A stretch of 27,680 nt of DNA from Bacteroidales bacterium (GCA_004555425.1 SFID01000013.1:1-27680), one strand, 5' to 3'. Positions 1-10,000 are shown, counted from the stretch's first letter. Numbers and translations: made by a program. The notes: generated by a model not told the origin, from the sequence alone.

Positions 1-336
1 TTCCCCGAATTTGGTTATCAAACGACGTGAAACTATAGGCAAAAAATGTGCAGATTTTTGATGCCTATTTTGAACACCCTACCCTGCGGGGCGCACAGAA
101 TAGAATCCCTAGCCAGCAAAACAACGACCTGAGTAGTTACAATATAGTCCGTCATCCATAATCCCCGAAATCGTTGCACGAACCAACCGCCAGCCAGCCT
201 CCGCCCACTCTCTTCCAGCCATTCCTTCCAGTTTCCCCCAAATAAAGAAACAGAAAATTTGCCAGTCGTAATGTCTAACTCACAGATTTTGCCTACCTTA
301 GCAACCGAAAACCCAACCAATAAATTAGTAAATACT
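1..336. other. Non-coding leader region before the sialidase gene
   Basis: No convincing gene is seen here. Short open frames on both strands have no recognisable protein features. A weak hairpin lies at about 37-66 (A-rich arm, T-rich arm). A 16-nt motif, CGACCTGAGTAGTTAC at 125-140, recurs at 14793-14808. No clean TAnnTTTG promoter box is seen before the sialidase; TACCTTAG at 294-301 is one mismatch away but lacks a properly spaced TTG, so no promoter is called. Confidence 0.5.
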
Positions 337-3300
337 ATGAAGAAAGTTTCCCTCCTTTCCTTGCTGCTTGCGTTTTGGGTGGGCATTGGCACTGTTTGGG
401 CCGATGAACCCTTCCGCAAGCACCGGTACGACCTCTTCAAAGTGCTTCCCCCTGCTGAAGGAAGCATCGTGTTTGTGGGCAACAGCATCACAGACATGGC
501 GCCCTGGATCGAGATGTTCCGCGACGACTTCGGCAATCCGCTCCCGATTGTGAATCGCGGAAACTCCGGTACCTACTCCACCGAACAGAGTGACAATCTC
601 GAGAGCTATCTCATCAACAAACCGAAGAAGTTCTTCATGATGATTGGCACAAACGACATCGCCACCAGCGGCGGACTGGACTTCCAGCCGACGCAGGTGC
701 TTGCCTACGTCAAGAGCATCGTGCAGCGCGTCCACAAGCGCAGCCCGGAGACAAGAGTCTATCTCTACAGCATCCTCAACAACAACACCCCCAACCGTCC
801 CGCCGAGCGCTGGCTCGAGACGAACCGCCTGGTGAAGGCTTTCGTGGATGAAACGAACGAAGACTGGTTGAACTATGTGGACCTCTATGACGTGCTTTCC
901 GACGTGGCTTCCGGCGGTGTTTGGAGTTATGACAACCTCCACCTCACCGCTGCTTCCTATGCGAAATGGACAGAAGCCCTTCGGGAAAGATACTTGATGG
1001 ATGACGGAGAGTTTACCGCCCATTCGGTCTTACCCTACAACAGCTCCCAAGTCCAGCTGAACGGTGGTCTCACTGGCTCTCACGGAATGCGCGCCACTTA
1101 CTTCAGCGTGCTACCCTACAAGCAAACTGACAACGACATCCTCTTCTTCGGCGACGGCGAGGTGAAGACGGGCGAATGGAACGAACTCCTCGGCAACGAC
1201 CACATCAAGAACCGCGGATCGGGCTGGGGCTACGGCGGACTGAGCCTTGAAAACGCACGCAAAATCGCCACTGCCGCCCTTTCCCAAGTGCAGTACGTGG
1301 AAAAAGAAGAAGCGCGAGCCGTCCTGATCTATGCCGGAACCTCCGACGTCCTGGGCTCTGACGACATGGAAACCGTGAAATTGAACTACATTCGGTTGGT
1401 GGAGGAAATCATGGCGAACTGTCCCAGTGCCAGAATTTATCTGATAGGACTGCACCCAACGAACAACGCAACCACGAACACCACCCGCATCGCCCCGTTC
1501 AACAAATTCCTCTCCGAATGGGGACCCCCCCAGGTGAAATATATTGACTGCTACACGCCCTTCCTTGATGGCGACGTGGCCAACACGAAGTACATCAAGA
1601 ACACGAACTACCTCTATGGTCTGGGCTACGTGAAGATGGCGAACATCATTAAGGACAGATTACAGTCCGATATGCCAGATATGACCTTCAACGTGATTTC
1701 CGAAGAAGAAGCCGCTAACCGCATCGCCCAAGCCGACCGCCGCAACGCTATCGGTCAGGCGCTGACCGCCGGACACGTTATCCAGACGGGCGAAGGCATG
1801 GGACAGTTCGGAGAAGCTGGCATGGCTGCCTTCAACGCCAAGGCGGAAGAGGCTTACACGCTGCTGGCGCAGCCCTCCATCACCGAGACGGAAGCTGCCG
1901 AGATGGCAAGCGCACTGCGCACCGCCGTGGCCGAGGCTTTGAACCAGCCCACCGTCAGCACCGAGGACGACGAGCATTGGTATCAGTTCCACTCCGTGCG
2001 CGCTTCCGACTACTACATCACCGCACAGGGAAGCGCCACAGGCGTTGTGGGCAGCAATACCACTAGCATGCAGGCCAATTCCATGTGGAAATTCGTGGAC
2101 CGCAACGACGGTACGGGCTACGACATCGTCAACCGCCAGTACAACGCCTATCTCAACCCCGTCTGCACCTACGATGCGCAGATTCAGACCACCACGACGC
2201 GCCCCGCCAAGGGATGGACGCTCAGTTATGCCTCCACCCCAGGCTGCTACATCGTCAGCAGTGGCGAGGTGCAACTCAACCAGACGCAGGCTGGCCTTAA
2301 CTACAAGATTTACAACTGGAGCGCAGAGGCCAACCTCGGACAGGACCGCACGGACCAGGGTTGCCAGTTCTACATCAACGAAGCCGCAGACATCCAAGAG
2401 GTAGAGACGCCCACCACCCTCAACTATACCATCAGCACCACCACAGGTACGCTCTACAACGGCAACGGCTCGGCCAACCAGACCTGGAATAAGGTGTGGC
2501 GCTCCACGGCCCAGCCCGAACTGACCTTCACGAGCAACGCCAACAATATGAACACCAACGGCACCAACCTCCAGTTGATGTCGGGCACCGCTGGCACGGC
2601 CACCTACACCCTGGCCGCTCCCTCGGGCTACGTCATCGAAAGTTACCAGGTGGGCATCGTCAATGGCAGCCACTCCAACAGCCTCACCCTCACCACCGAC
2701 GAGGGCAACCGATACACCACCTCCAGCACCGTGCAGACCCACAGCATCACCAGTTGCGGCAAGGCGAGCGTCACCTTTACCCTCACGGGCGCAAATGGCA
2801 ACGGCGTGGTCTTCCAGAACTTCCAGGTGACCATCCGCACCGCCACCGCCGATGACGCGCCTGGCCTGCCCAAGGTCAGCACCGCCGATGACGTGCATTG
2901 GTACTACATCAAGAACGCCTCGACCAAGGCCTACTGCGCTGGCAAGGTGATGTACTACGACAGCGAGGCCCATCGTATGCGTTTCGGCGAGAAGACCTTC
3001 GCTCCCGACCGCATCTGGAGTTTCTGGGAAGTGAACGGCAAACTCGCCATCAAGAACTACAACGGCAAATATATCGGTACGGCAGGCGCAGGCACGGGTG
3101 GCAGCACCCAGTTTGACGCCGTTGATACGGAGAACGCCATCTACCAGATTCAGGAATCCTTTGGCGCGTTCATCATCAAGGACAGCGGCACCGAACTCCA
3201 CGCACAGGAGGCCGGCGCAGTCATCGTACGCTGGGCCGCAGCCGCCGACGGTGCTTCGCTCTGGACCTTCGAGAAGGTAGATACCAGCCACCCCGAAGCC

Positions 3301-5052
3301 ACCCTCGCCAGCACAAGCGTGAAGCAGGGCAAGGTGACCACGGGTATCGGCAATAAGAACCAGCCCATCGTTCGCGCCACCCTCCGTGTGGGCGGCCTGA
3401 CGGGCAATGTGCCCCTCCAGGGCATCAGCGGCCGCATTGTGGCCGACGACCTCAGCGACGTGAAGGCCGTCAAGGCTTACCTCGCCACGAATGCCAACGA
3501 ACTCTTCATCGACGAGGACCAAAAGATGACCTGGCGCGAGCAGAACGGCAGCCTCTTTGGCCAGGCGGCTACGATAGGTGCCGACGGCTCGTTCACCATC
3601 ACGGGCAGCGAAGACCTCGGTGTGGGCGACCACTATCTCTGGATAGCCTACGACATCTCCGAACAAGCCACAGAAGGCAACACCGTGGATGCCATCGTGA
3701 CGGGCTATACTATCGGCGGCACCGAACGCGCTGAAACGGCCGGCGACCCGCAGCACAAGGTGACCATCTTCCTCAGCGAGGGCGCCGCACTGATGCCCTT
3801 CGACTGCGGCTCGCAGTACTATCGCATCCCCGCCATTACCACCGTCAAGAAGACCCTGCCCAGCGGCGAAGTGATTGACCGCCTCGTTGTCCTCACCGAC
3901 GACCGCCTGCAGCACAATGGCGACCTGCCCAACAAACTCTATATCGTTGCGCAATATTCCGACGATATGGGCCGCACTTGGTCGCGCCCGCAGCGCGTGG
4001 CTGGCGGCGAAAACCTCGGTGGCGACTATGGCCACGGCGATGCCTCCATCGTGACCGACCGCACCAACGGCAATATCATCGGTATCATGACTTGCGCGGG
4101 CACCTACGGCCACGGCTTCTGGGCCTCAACGGCTGCCCAGCCCCAACTCTGGAAGACCATTATGAGTTCCGACGGCGGCGAGACGTGGACCATTCCCGTT
4201 GATCACACCAAGAGCCTCTACGGCGTGGGTAGCCCCAATCCCACGTGGAAGGGCGGCTTCTCCGGTTCGGGCGCAGCCCTTCAGCGCCGCGACGGTACCC
4301 TCGTTTCGAGTTTCGTCAACCGCGACGGCAGCGACGTGCGCAACTTCCACTTCTTCATGTCGCGCGACCACGGTCAGACTTGGTCCGTTGTCGGCACCAG
4401 CGGTACGACCAATGCCGACGAGCCCAAGACCCTTGAGCGCAACAACGGCGACCTCTCCATCTTCGTACGTGCCAACGGCTACAACTACCACAACGTGACG
4501 AGCGACGAAGGAAAGACCTGGAAATATCGCCCCGAGACGCGCTTCACCTCGGGTATCAGCGGCACCGCTTGCGACGGCGAGTATATGGTATGGTGCTCCA
4601 CGCTCGATGGCAACCCCTGGAACGTGGCCTTTGAGACCCTGCCCAACGCCAATTCGCGCATGAACGTGAGCATCTGCCTCTCCGAGGACGAAGGCGAAAC
4701 CTTCGGCACGCCCCGCACTATCTGTCCGTGGGGCTCGGGCTACAGCACCGCAGTAGTCCTCCCCGATGGTACCCTCGGCGTCTATTACGAAGAGGACGGC
4801 TGCAACGCCACGGCATGGAACTACACCCTCCGTTTCGTCCGCTTCAGCCTCAACTGGGCCTCGGGCGGCAAGTTCCGCTTCACCGACGACCAACCCTTCC
4901 ACCCCATCGCAGGAGGCCAGACCGTAGGCATAGCCCCCACGCCGACCAACCCCAAAGCCTCTGCCACCTACGACCTGCAAGGTCGCCGCGTGACAGGCCG
5001 CCCCACCACGGGCATCTATATCCGCGATGGCAAGAAGGTATGGATTGACTAA
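337..5052 (+). CDS. Secreted multidomain sialidase with N-terminal SGNH/GDSL esterase domain and T9SS tail
   Basis: Predicted exo-sialidase of 1571 residues. The start at 337 is chosen because it opens a signal peptide (MKK, hydrophobic core, cleavage near VWA-DEP); the frame is open upstream to 259. Residues 43-220 form an SGNH hydrolase: Ser50 in VGNS, Gly75, GTND at 104-107, Asp199 and His202. Residues 268-442 look like a second SGNH fold without these residues. Residues 545-682 and 852-982 look like beta-trefoil or lectin-like repeats, with a beta-rich segment between. Residues 985-1147 resemble the N-terminal domain of BNR sialidases. The catalytic propeller (1150-1510) has YRIP at 1162-1165, five Asp boxes (1208-1215, 1277-1284, 1342-1349, 1388-1395, 1449-1456) and a YYEE motif at 1483-1486. 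The end, YDLQGRRV to the C-terminus, resembles a short T9SS sorting tail. The likely substrate is sialylated host glycan. The esterase substrate is unproven; O-acetyl sialate is an inference. Confidence 0.88.
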   Translation: MKKVSLLSLLLAFWVGIGTVWADEPFRKHRYDLFKVLPPAEGSIVFVGNSITDMAPWIEMFRDDFGNPLPIVNRGNSGTYSTEQSDNLESYLINKPKKFFMMIGTNDIATSGGLDFQPTQVLAYVKSIVQRVHKRSPETRVYLYSILNNNTPNRPAERWLETNRLVKAFVDETNEDWLNYVDLYDVLSDVASGGVWSYDNLHLTAASYAKWTEALRERYLMDDGEFTAHSVLPYNSSQVQLNGGLTGSHGMRATYFSVLPYKQTDNDILFFGDGEVKTGEWNELLGNDHIKNRGSGWGYGGLSLENARKIATAALSQVQYVEKEEARAVLIYAGTSDVLGSDDMETVKLNYIRLVEEIMANCPSARIYLIGLHPTNNATTNTTRIAPFNKFLSEWGPPQVKYIDCYTPFLDGDVANTKYIKNTNYLYGLGYVKMANIIKDRLQSDMPDMTFNVISEEEAANRIAQADRRNAIGQALTAGHVIQTGEGMGQFGEAGMAAFNAKAEEAYTLLAQPSITETEAAEMASALRTAVAEALNQPTVSTEDDEHWYQFHSVRASDYYITAQGSATGVVGSNTTSMQANSMWKFVDRNDGTGYDIVNRQYNAYLNPVCTYDAQIQTTTTRPAKGWTLSYASTPGCYIVSSGEVQLNQTQAGLNYKIYNWSAEANLGQDRTDQGCQFYINEAADIQEVETPTTLNYTISTTTGTLYNGNGSANQTWNKVWRSTAQPELTFTSNANNMNTNGTNLQLMSGTAGTATYTLAAPSGYVIESYQVGIVNGSHSNSLTLTTDEGNRYTTSSTVQTHSITSCGKASVTFTLTGANGNGVVFQNFQVTIRTATADDAPGLPKVSTADDVHWYYIKNASTKAYCAGKVMYYDSEAHRMRFGEKTFAPDRIWSFWEVNGKLAIKNYNGKYIGTAGAGTGGSTQFDAVDTENAIYQIQESFGAFIIKDSGTELHAQEAGAVIVRWAAAADGASLWTFEKVDTSHPEATLASTSVKQGKVTTGIGNKNQPIVRATLRVGGLTGNVPLQGISGRIVADDLSDVKAVKAYLATNANELFIDEDQKMTWREQNGSLFGQAATIGADGSFTITGSEDLGVGDHYLWIAYDISEQATEGNTVDAIVTGYTIGGTERAETAGDPQHKVTIFLSEGAALMPFDCGSQYYRIPAITTVKKTLPSGEVIDRLVVLTDDRLQHNGDLPNKLYIVAQYSDDMGRTWSRPQRVAGGENLGGDYGHGDASIVTDRTNGNIIGIMTCAGTYGHGFWASTAAQPQLWKTIMSSDGGETWTIPVDHTKSLYGVGSPNPTWKGGFSGSGAALQRRDGTLVSSFVNRDGSDVRNFHFFMSRDHGQTWSVVGTSGTTNADEPKTLERNNGDLSIFVRANGYNYHNVTSDEGKTWKYRPETRFTSGISGTACDGEYMVWCSTLDGNPWNVAFETLPNANSRMNVSICLSEDEGETFGTPRTICPWGSGYSTAVVLPDGTLGVYYEEDGCNATAWNYTLRFVRFSLNWASGGKFRFTDDQPFHPIAGGQTVGIAPTPTNPKASATYDLQGRRVTGRPTTGIYIRDGKKVWID

Positions 5053-5100
5053 GAGCCGTCCCTATCGGAAAGCCAAAACCGCATATCCCCACTCCATTTC

Positions 5101-5143
5101 ACTCCCCACTCACACCATACAAAGTGCGAGTGGGGAGTTTCTT
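5101..5143 (+). terminator. Likely intrinsic terminator after the sialidase gene
   Basis: An 11-bp perfect stem is formed by 5101-5111 (ACTCCCCACTC) and 5128-5138 (GAGTGGGGAGT), followed by a T-rich tract (TTCTTTGTTGTTG). It lies about 50 nt after the sialidase stop codon and fits termination of that transcript. Confidence 0.65.
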
Positions 5144-5163
5144 TGTTGTTGAAAAGCCAAGGC

Positions 5164-5209
5164 AGTAACGTGAAAGTACCGCAATTCCCTTCGGTTCTTT
5201 CACGTTACT
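5164..5209. repeat. Imperfect hairpin with 13-bp perfect outer stem
   Basis: AGTAACGTGAAAG at 5164-5176 pairs exactly with CTTTCACGTTACT at 5197-5209. After one T/T mismatch the stem continues with ACCG (5178-5181) and CGGT (5192-5195). No T tract follows, so it is not an obvious terminator. Its function is unknown. Confidence 0.55.
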
Positions 5210-5236
5210 CCAAATCCCGTTTTTCTCTCCGAGAAA

Positions 5237-5332
5237 GTCAGCGCCCACCGCCCCATGGGCGCACGCCCACCGTCCCATGGGCGCTCGCCCACCGCCCCAT
5301 GGGCGCTCGCCCATCGCCCCGTGGGCGCTGAC
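5237..5332. repeat. Four 22-nt tandem repeats, each palindromic, inside a larger inverted repeat
   Basis: The units are 5242-5263, 5264-5285, 5286-5307 and 5308-5329, all of the form CGCCCACCGCCCCATGGGCGCT with few substitutions. Each unit can fold on itself (CGCCCA with TGGGCG). The block edges GTCAGCGCCCAC and GTGGGCGCTGAC are also inverted copies of each other. The block lies between the sialidase terminator and the gmd promoter region. Confidence 0.8.
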
Positions 5333-5500
5333 TAAATGCTGAATCGAAACGCGAACTTGGCAGATTGCTACTTGGACTACAGAGATAAATCTGCATACTT
5401 TAGATGGTTCGGCGCATTTCTTTCCAAATTGTTTCTTTCCAAAACGAAGGGTTTTTGTAAATATTCTAACAATAGGAAAAGTTTTGTCGTTATTTATACT

Positions 5501-5508
5501 TATCTTTG
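5501..5508 (+). promoter_or_regulatory. Possible gmd promoter -7 box
   Basis: TATCTTTG matches the Bacteroidetes -7 consensus TAnnTTTG. The nearest upstream TTTG (5483-5486) is only 14 nt away instead of about 20, so the -33 element is weak or absent. If used, the leader before gmd is about 130 nt. Confidence 0.4.
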
Positions 5509-5645
5509 CCTTGTCCGCTGATGGCAGTGAAGGCAGTTCTGCCTGGGATGTCGGTCTATCAACTGCTTCAGCCTTGGACGGGGGCAACGATGGGTTGCTC
5601 GTTATTTTTTCTCCCTTTGTTTCTAATCAACAAACTAAGAATTAT

Positions 5646-6761
5646 ATGGAAAATCAGAAGAACATTGCCCTGATTACGGGTGTGACGGGACAGGATGGCA
5701 GTTATCTTGCCGAGTTTCTCTTGGCCAAGGGCTACGAAGTGCACGGCATCATCCGCCGTTCGTCCGTGGACTACCGCGAGCGCATTGCCCACCTCGAAGG
5801 CAAGCCCCGCTTCCACCTTCACTATGCCGATATGACCGACTCGATGTCGCTGGTCAAACTCGTTGGCAAGGTGCAGCCCACGGAAATCTACAACCTCGCC
5901 GCGCAGAGCCACGTGCAGGTGAGTTTTGATGCGCCCGAGTTTACGGCCGATGTAGATGCCGTAGGTGTGCTGCGCATCCTCGAAGCCGTGCGCACCAATC
6001 ACCTGGAGAAGTCTTGCAAGATATACCAGGCTTCCACCTCCGAGTTGTACGGCAAGGTGGAGGAAGTGCCGCAGAACGAGCAGACGCCCTTCCATCCCTA
6101 TAGTCCCTACGCGGTGGCCAAACTCTATGGCTACTGGATTATCAAGGAGTATCGCGAGGCATACGATATGTTCTGCTGCTCGGGCATCCTCTTCAACCAC
6201 GAGAGCGAGCGCCGCGGCGAAACCTTCGTCACGCGCAAGATTACGCTGGCTGCCGCGCGCATCTCGCAGGGCAAGCAGGACTGCCTCTATCTGGGCAACC
6301 TCGACTCCCTGCGCGACTGGGGCTATGCCAAGGACTACGTGGAGTGTATGTGGCTCATCCTCCAGCACTCCACGCCCGAGGATTTCGTCATTGCCACTGG
6401 CGTGCAGCACACCGTGCGCGAGTTTGCCACGCTGGCCTTCCGCTTTGCAGGCATTGAATTGCGCTGGGAGGGCGAGGGCATCAACGAGAAGGGCATCTGC
6501 ACGGCTGGTCCTGCCAACCTTGTGGGCAAGACGCTCGTGGCCGTGAGCGAGGACTTCTATCGTCCCACCGATGTGGTCAACCTCTGGGGCGACCCCTCGA
6601 AGGCCAAGCGCGAGTTGGGCTGGAACCCGCAGTCCACCAGTTTCGAGCAACTCGTCCAGATTATGGTGCAGCACGATATGCAGAAGGTGGCGGCCGACCA
6701 CGTGGCTAGTGTTATGCGCACGAACCTGGCCGAATACTTGGAGAAGGGCGTGGTGAAGTAG
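5646..6761 (+). CDS. gmd: GDP-mannose 4,6-dehydratase
   Basis: Converts GDP-D-mannose to GDP-4-keto-6-deoxy-D-mannose, the first committed step to GDP-L-fucose and related deoxysugars; cytoplasmic and NADP-dependent. The 371-residue product is full length for the family. It begins with the Rossmann motif TGVTGQDGSYL (residues 11-21), then NLAAQSHV, then the active-site segment with Thr131, Glu133, Tyr155 and Lys159 (QASTSELYG and SPYAVAK), and the conserved FNHESERRGETFVTRK. The ATG at 5646 is chosen because it puts the dinucleotide-binding motif at the usual distance from the N-terminus; the frame is open to 5484. The usual next enzyme, GDP-fucose synthase, does not follow. A palindromic element and a convergent terminator come next. 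Confidence 0.96.
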   Translation: MENQKNIALITGVTGQDGSYLAEFLLAKGYEVHGIIRRSSVDYRERIAHLEGKPRFHLHYADMTDSMSLVKLVGKVQPTEIYNLAAQSHVQVSFDAPEFTADVDAVGVLRILEAVRTNHLEKSCKIYQASTSELYGKVEEVPQNEQTPFHPYSPYAVAKLYGYWIIKEYREAYDMFCCSGILFNHESERRGETFVTRKITLAAARISQGKQDCLYLGNLDSLRDWGYAKDYVECMWLILQHSTPEDFVIATGVQHTVREFATLAFRFAGIELRWEGEGINEKGICTAGPANLVGKTLVAVSEDFYRPTDVVNLWGDPSKAKRELGWNPQSTSFEQLVQIMVQHDMQKVAADHVASVMRTNLAEYLEKGVVK

Positions 6762-6826
6762 GCTGGGAGCCTTTGGCTGCTAGATTGATAGCGGCTGACG
6801 AACTATAACTGTTTCTCATTGAAAAC

Positions 6827-6936
6827 GCAATGTACCGCACGTTGCTTGCAACGTGTGGCTCAGCGGAAGAGGTACTCAAAGATGGAATCTTCATCTCCGC
6901 TGAGCCACACGTTGCAAGCAACGTGCGGTACATTGC
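6827..6936. repeat. Large palindromic element with 41-bp perfect arms (copy 1)
   Basis: The left arm 6827-6867 and the right arm 6896-6936 are exact reverse complements over 41 nt, with a 28-nt loop (6868-6895). Each arm holds a smaller palindrome, ACGTTGCTTGCAACGT-like, so a cruciform with side hairpins is possible. A second copy starts at 27582 with the same arm sequence (one base differs), and a partial, diverged copy of the arm lies near 14298-14315. It contains no gene and looks like a dispersed non-autonomous repeat. It may also help stop gmd transcription. Confidence 0.88.
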
Positions 6937-6975
6937 CTTTCCGCTGAATCGTTACATTCACTCCTTATATAAACA

Positions 6976-7011
6976 AAGTGCCCAGAATCAAACGAATGAT
7001 TCTGGGCACTT
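6976..7011. terminator. Bidirectional intrinsic terminator between convergent genes
   Basis: Perfect 15-bp stem: 6976-6990 (AAGTGCCCAGAATCA) with 6997-7011 (TGATTCTGGGCACTT), 6-nt loop. On the minus strand it is followed by TTTGTTTATATA and on the plus strand by CTTATTTATTATT. It lies about 30 nt beyond the stop codon of the minus-strand gene ending at 7043 and about 215 nt beyond gmd, so it can serve both. Confidence 0.85.
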
Positions 7012-7042
7012 CTTATTTATTATTCGTCGCTGGGAGCGCGTA

Positions 7043-10000
7043 TTACTTAACGACAACCTTCTGGCTGGTCGTGCCGTCCGTCACCACGTATACGCCGGGG
7101 GCCAAGGGGAGTTGGGCGTTGGCTTCGCTGGTGGTGAAGAGCGTCTGGCCGCTGGCACCTACCACGCGCAGGGAGGCGGCAGAGGGATTCACGAGGAGCA
7201 ACTGGCCCTTCTGCGGTGTGGCCAGGAAGGTGCTGTTGTGCTTCTTGACGCTGCTGATGCCGTCGGCATCGCGATCCTTGAACTGGATGTTGTGCAGGAA
7301 GAGGTACTCGTGGTATTTGGGCGAGTAGCACTGGAAAGCGTAGAAGGCTGTGCCAGACTGCTCGGCCAGCATATCCACTTCGTAGGTGGCAATGCCTCCC
7401 TGGTCGTCCATAGCGGGCACTTCTTCAAGGTCGAGCACGAGGCGGTTGTCCACAGGCGTGCGGTCGTAGCCGAAGGTGACGAGCATACTCTCGAGGAACT
7501 CGCTGTGAGAAGAGAAGGCGGAGAAGATGAGGGTATAGACGCGGCCTTCCTCTACCTGCAGGGGCGGCGAGATGAGCCAGTCGTTGGCTGCCTGGGCGTA
7601 GTTGTAGGGATAGAATGCGCTGTGCGAATCCTCGTGGTAGGTCCAGGTGTGGCCATCGTTGTTGGCATCGATGATGGTGTAGTAGTTGTAGAAATCACCA
7701 AGGCCTTCGAATACGCCGCCGTAGGGAGGCTGGAGCGCATCGCCGATGACGATCATATTGCTGGAGGCGTTCTTGATGGGTTCGCCGTCGTGGCAGGAAT
7801 AGATACCGTAGGCATAGCGGCTGAGTTGGCCGGGCAGCGTTTCGGTGAAGGTGGTTTCGGTGAGGCCCGAAGCCACGACTTCGTAGCCAGGGAAGCGCAT
7901 AACGGTGTAGGTCAGTTTCGAGGCATCGTAAACGCCGCCATTGATACCTGCGGCAGGTGCTTCCCATGTCACGGTGGCCTGTCGGCCTTCGGCGGTGAGT
8001 ACTACGTTTTGCGGTGCTGCGGGGAGGTCGTAGCCGATGAGGAACTTGCGCTCAACGGCAGGGCTTGCGCCGGCTGCGTTGCTCACTACTACGGAGAGCG
8101 TGTGGAGACCTTGGGTCGTTTCGATGGCTTGGTTGATGACCTCGCCGGGCTGTCCGTCGCCGCTAAACTCGATGGGCTCATCGCTGCCGGGCTCTGTTAC
8201 TTCGTAGTGTACGGTGCCTGTGAGCGGCTTGCCGTTGTAACTCTTCTCGGGGAGGGCAAAGGAGATGACGCCCTCGGTGGCACCTTCGCTGGTGGGCGTG
8301 AAGGTGAGGTCGACAATGCTGGCGGGCGACTCCATCATAGGCTCCTCGAAATAGGCACCGCTGATGGCGTAAACATTAGTGGCCCAAGTGCGCAGGGTGG
8401 CTACGGCATTGGTCGGGTCGAGTTCGTAGATGGGGGCGTACTGGCTGCCGAGCGCGAGGCTCGAACCGCAGCACATCCAGTAGAACTTGCCCGTGCTGTT
8501 GTCGCAGAAGAGCGCCTGGCGATACTTCATATTATATATATTGTCGTCGGCCATGAGGTTGGCGCCCTGAATGAGGCCCATTTCGGAGAACTTGCCTTCG
8601 GTGGGCTCAACGCGGCAGAGGTAGATGCTCTGGTCGCCCGTCACGTAGTCCTCCTTCAGGTAGATGGCGTAGAGGTCGCCCTCGTAGTTGCTACCGATGG
8701 TCAGGAAGCGCTTGTGGGGGTCCATCTTGTCGCCAATGCGACGCATCTCGCCGTCGGCAGGGTTGATTTCTACGAACCAGGTGTCGGTGTAGTCCTTCAC
8801 AAAGCCGTAGATTTTGTCGGTCGGCGTATAGTAGGCCATAGAGATGGTCGTGTTCTCGCAGTTGCTCTTGAGGTTGTTTTGCGAGATGACTTCCAGCGTC
8901 TTTGCGTCAAGAATCTTCCATACGGGAACGGCCTCTTGGTAGTTGCCCGTGGGGATGTATTCGTTGGCATAGATGCGACCCTTGTGATAAACGATGCCAC
9001 CGGCAAATTCAGCGGGGAAGTCGGGCTTTCCCTGCAACTGCGGCTGGTACTTCTTGGCCTCTTCGAGGTGGTAGATGCCGTTGGGGGCAAGGGTGTATTC
9101 GTCGATGAGCGCGTGGGTGAGGGAGGCGTAGAGTTCCACGCCCTCGGCAGAGAGACGCTGGTGGTAGGGAACCTTGTCGGTAAGGCCCGCATTGAGCGTG
9201 TCAAGCGTTACCACATCAACGGGAGCCGTCCAGACGGGCAGGGTCTCCTCGCCGGCTTCCGTGGTGCTGCCTTGCATCACTTGTAGTTTGACGTTGCGGA
9301 TGGACAACTGGTTCTTGACCTCCGTGGCGTGGAAACCAAAATAGTATTCACCGTCAGCATTGACCTCAAACTGCGGAGTCTGGAAGGTGCCATAGCCATT
9401 CTTCTCGAGTTGCTTCTGCTGGGCAAGCACCTGCGTATGGCTGGCAGAGTCTTGTGCCGTACCTAGGGTAACGTCGAAGGAGGCGGGATAGCCTACATTG
9501 CTCTTGGCCTCATAGGTCAGGATGTAGCGCTTGCCCTGCTCGAGGTTGGCAACGGGCGTGAAGAGCCAATCGTTGGCCGCCCTGTTATAGCCCAGATACA
9601 CCGAGCGGTAGTCGTATTCCCAAGCATTGCCTGAATCGCCATTCTGAACCTTCCAGGATGCGAAGTCGTTTTTGTTGTTCAGAGGGAAAGCCAGCAATTC
9701 CACCATTTCGCCCTTGAAGTCGTTGAGGTCGAGGCTGCGCGAGATGATGTCGCTCACTTGTCCGTCGAGGACAAGGGCCACGCCAAATTCGTGCTTGCCG
9801 CTGAACGAAGCGGGGCTCAGGGTGTGGAGCGTCATTTCGCCAGGCTGGAGGTTGTCAACGGTTTCAATTTCTTGGCCGTCCATATAGATGCGTGCCTGCA
9901 TGGGGCGGGAGATGATGGCGCCGTCCGTGTCGCGGTTGGGATTGTACCAGCGGAGGCGCACTTCCTTCTTTTCGCCATCGGCATAGGCCGTCATATCGGG

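Larger units (their letters stand above)
5053..5645. other. 593-nt intergenic region between sialidase and gmd
   Basis: No gene is supported. It holds, in order, a likely terminator, a 13-bp hairpin (5164-5176 with 5197-5209, with ACCG/CGGT continuing inside), four 22-nt palindromic tandem repeats, and an AT-rich stretch with a promoter-like box at 5501-5508. The gmd frame is open back to 5484, but the residues before 5646 do not resemble the family, so this part is treated as leader. Confidence 0.6.

Noticed and set aside
1660..4113. 817-codon open frame on the minus strand inside the sialidase gene
   Set aside because: Low-complexity Gly/Ala/Val/His-rich translation typical of the antisense of a GC-rich gene; the plus-strand gene has clear domains.
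5484..5645. N-terminal extension of gmd
   Set aside because: It would put 54 unrelated residues before the Rossmann motif and would overlap the likely promoter box.
6830..9286. 818-codon plus-strand open frame opposite the surface protein gene
   Set aside because: Starts inside the palindromic element and is the antisense shadow of a gene with clear domains, signal peptide and sorting tail. The same applies to 10569-12998.
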